Shown piece by piece: positions 21,084-21,381 of a stretch of 21,381 bases of DNA. The translations under genes were made by a program, and so were the position numbers. The DNA comes from a virus. The notes below the pieces were generated by a model. It made no database searches and was not told the origin of the DNA. It saw only the letters and a list, made by a program, of their open reading frames with translations. The DNA is taken from IMG/VR virus record IMGVR_UViG_3300037502_002409, positions 1-21,381 of that record; one strand, given 5' to 3'. Each line of letters starts with the position of its first letter. Position 1 is the stretch's first letter.

Positions 21084-21381
21084 TGGCTAAAAATGTTTTT
21101 ATTACAGAGGGGATTGCAGGTGCGAAAATTGAAGAACACAACACATCCCCCGATGCCCATGGCGAAATAAGACAGTCGATAGAAAATTTAGGACAGTCAG
21201 TAGGAGAGGCTTTAGAAGTGGTTAGCGATTCTTTAGTAGAACAATCCGGACAAATAGATATTTTAGGACAAAGTGTAAGCTTGATAAATGCAAGAACTAT
21301 TATGAGCACTTATATAAATTTACAACAACTAGGTTTGACAGATGCACAGTTTGCAGGGCTAACAAAGACACAAGCATTCGA
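21083..21381 (+). CDS. Tail fibre / collar-type protein, N-terminal part (runs off the window)
   Basis: ATG 21083 (TAATG overlap with the previous stop; ribosome site GGAGGTG about 6 nt upstream) opens a frame that stays open through the right edge, 99 codons. It begins MAKNVFITEGIAGAKIEEHN, then TSPDAHGEIRQSI. The H-N-x-x-P-x-A-H motif is common at the N-terminus of phage tail-fibre and tail-collar proteins, where it marks the segment anchoring to the baseplate. A heptad-like region follows (IENLGQSVGEALEVVSDSLV, with GQIDILGQSV), suggesting a trimeric coiled coil. Then LGLTDAQFAGLTKTQAF. The receptor-binding tip would be outside the window. Confidence 0.7.
   Translation, partial: MAKNVFITEGIAGAKIEEHNTSPDAHGEIRQSIENLGQSVGEALEVVSDSLVEQSGQIDILGQSVSLINARTIMSTYINLQQLGLTDAQFAGLTKTQAF

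Overview
The window is about 21 kb of a low-GC Firmicutes (most likely Clostridia) tailed phage or prophage. The evidence is AT-rich codon use, strong AGGAGG-type ribosome sites, and packed, mostly overlapping genes that nearly all run on the plus strand. The order terminase, portal, ClpP-type protease, HK97-fold capsid, connectors, tail tube, frameshifted chaperone, tape measure and baseplate is that of a long-tailed, non-contractile siphovirus with an HK97-like head. No host chromosomal gene, tRNA, rRNA, insertion sequence or CRISPR array is visible.

Layout. (1) 1-1914: end of an early region. It holds the tail of an unknown gene, a small P-loop protein fused to a zinc ribbon, a 57-residue protein, one isolated minus-strand gene (732-1196) with its own promoter and operator-like palindrome, a single-stranded DNA-binding protein, and a small unknown protein. 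(2) 1912-3266: a probable tubulin-type (type III, TubRZC-like) segregation cassette: a helically phased TAA/A-tract array, a small winged-helix protein, and a TubZ/FtsZ-family GTPase overlapping it by 4 bp. (3) 3285-4815: late-control region with a RinA/ArpU-like activator, three AGGGGA repeats next to a possible promoter, a leader terminator, and a minimal tyrosine recombinase that probably starts at CTG. A repeat-rich intergenic stretch follows. (4) 4816-8103: packaging module with a small-terminase-like HTH protein, HNH nuclease, candidate cos region, P27-family small terminase and large terminase. (5) 8104-12897: head genes. (6) 12898-21381: tail genes; the last (a tail fibre or collar-type protein) runs off the right edge.

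How the parts work together. The late activator probably turns on one long morphogenesis operon. The terminases with HNH package DNA through the portal, the protease matures the capsid, and connectors join head to tail. Two recoding events are written into the sequence. A +1 site (CCC-TAA, with a 7-bp stem 8 nt downstream) at the end of the capsid gene would append a HeH/LEM-like domain to a minority of capsid subunits. A dnaX-like A-AAA-AAG site would fuse the two tail-assembly chaperone parts.

The most interesting system is the tubulin cassette. A TubZ homologue, a TubR-like protein and a repeat array, together with a minimal recombinase lacking an arm-binding domain, suggest a phage kept as a circular plasmid-like prophage, with tubulin-based segregation and perhaps multimer resolution. 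The alternative is a lytic-cycle role like that of PhuZ. Family calls are recognised by eye from motifs; no database search was run.
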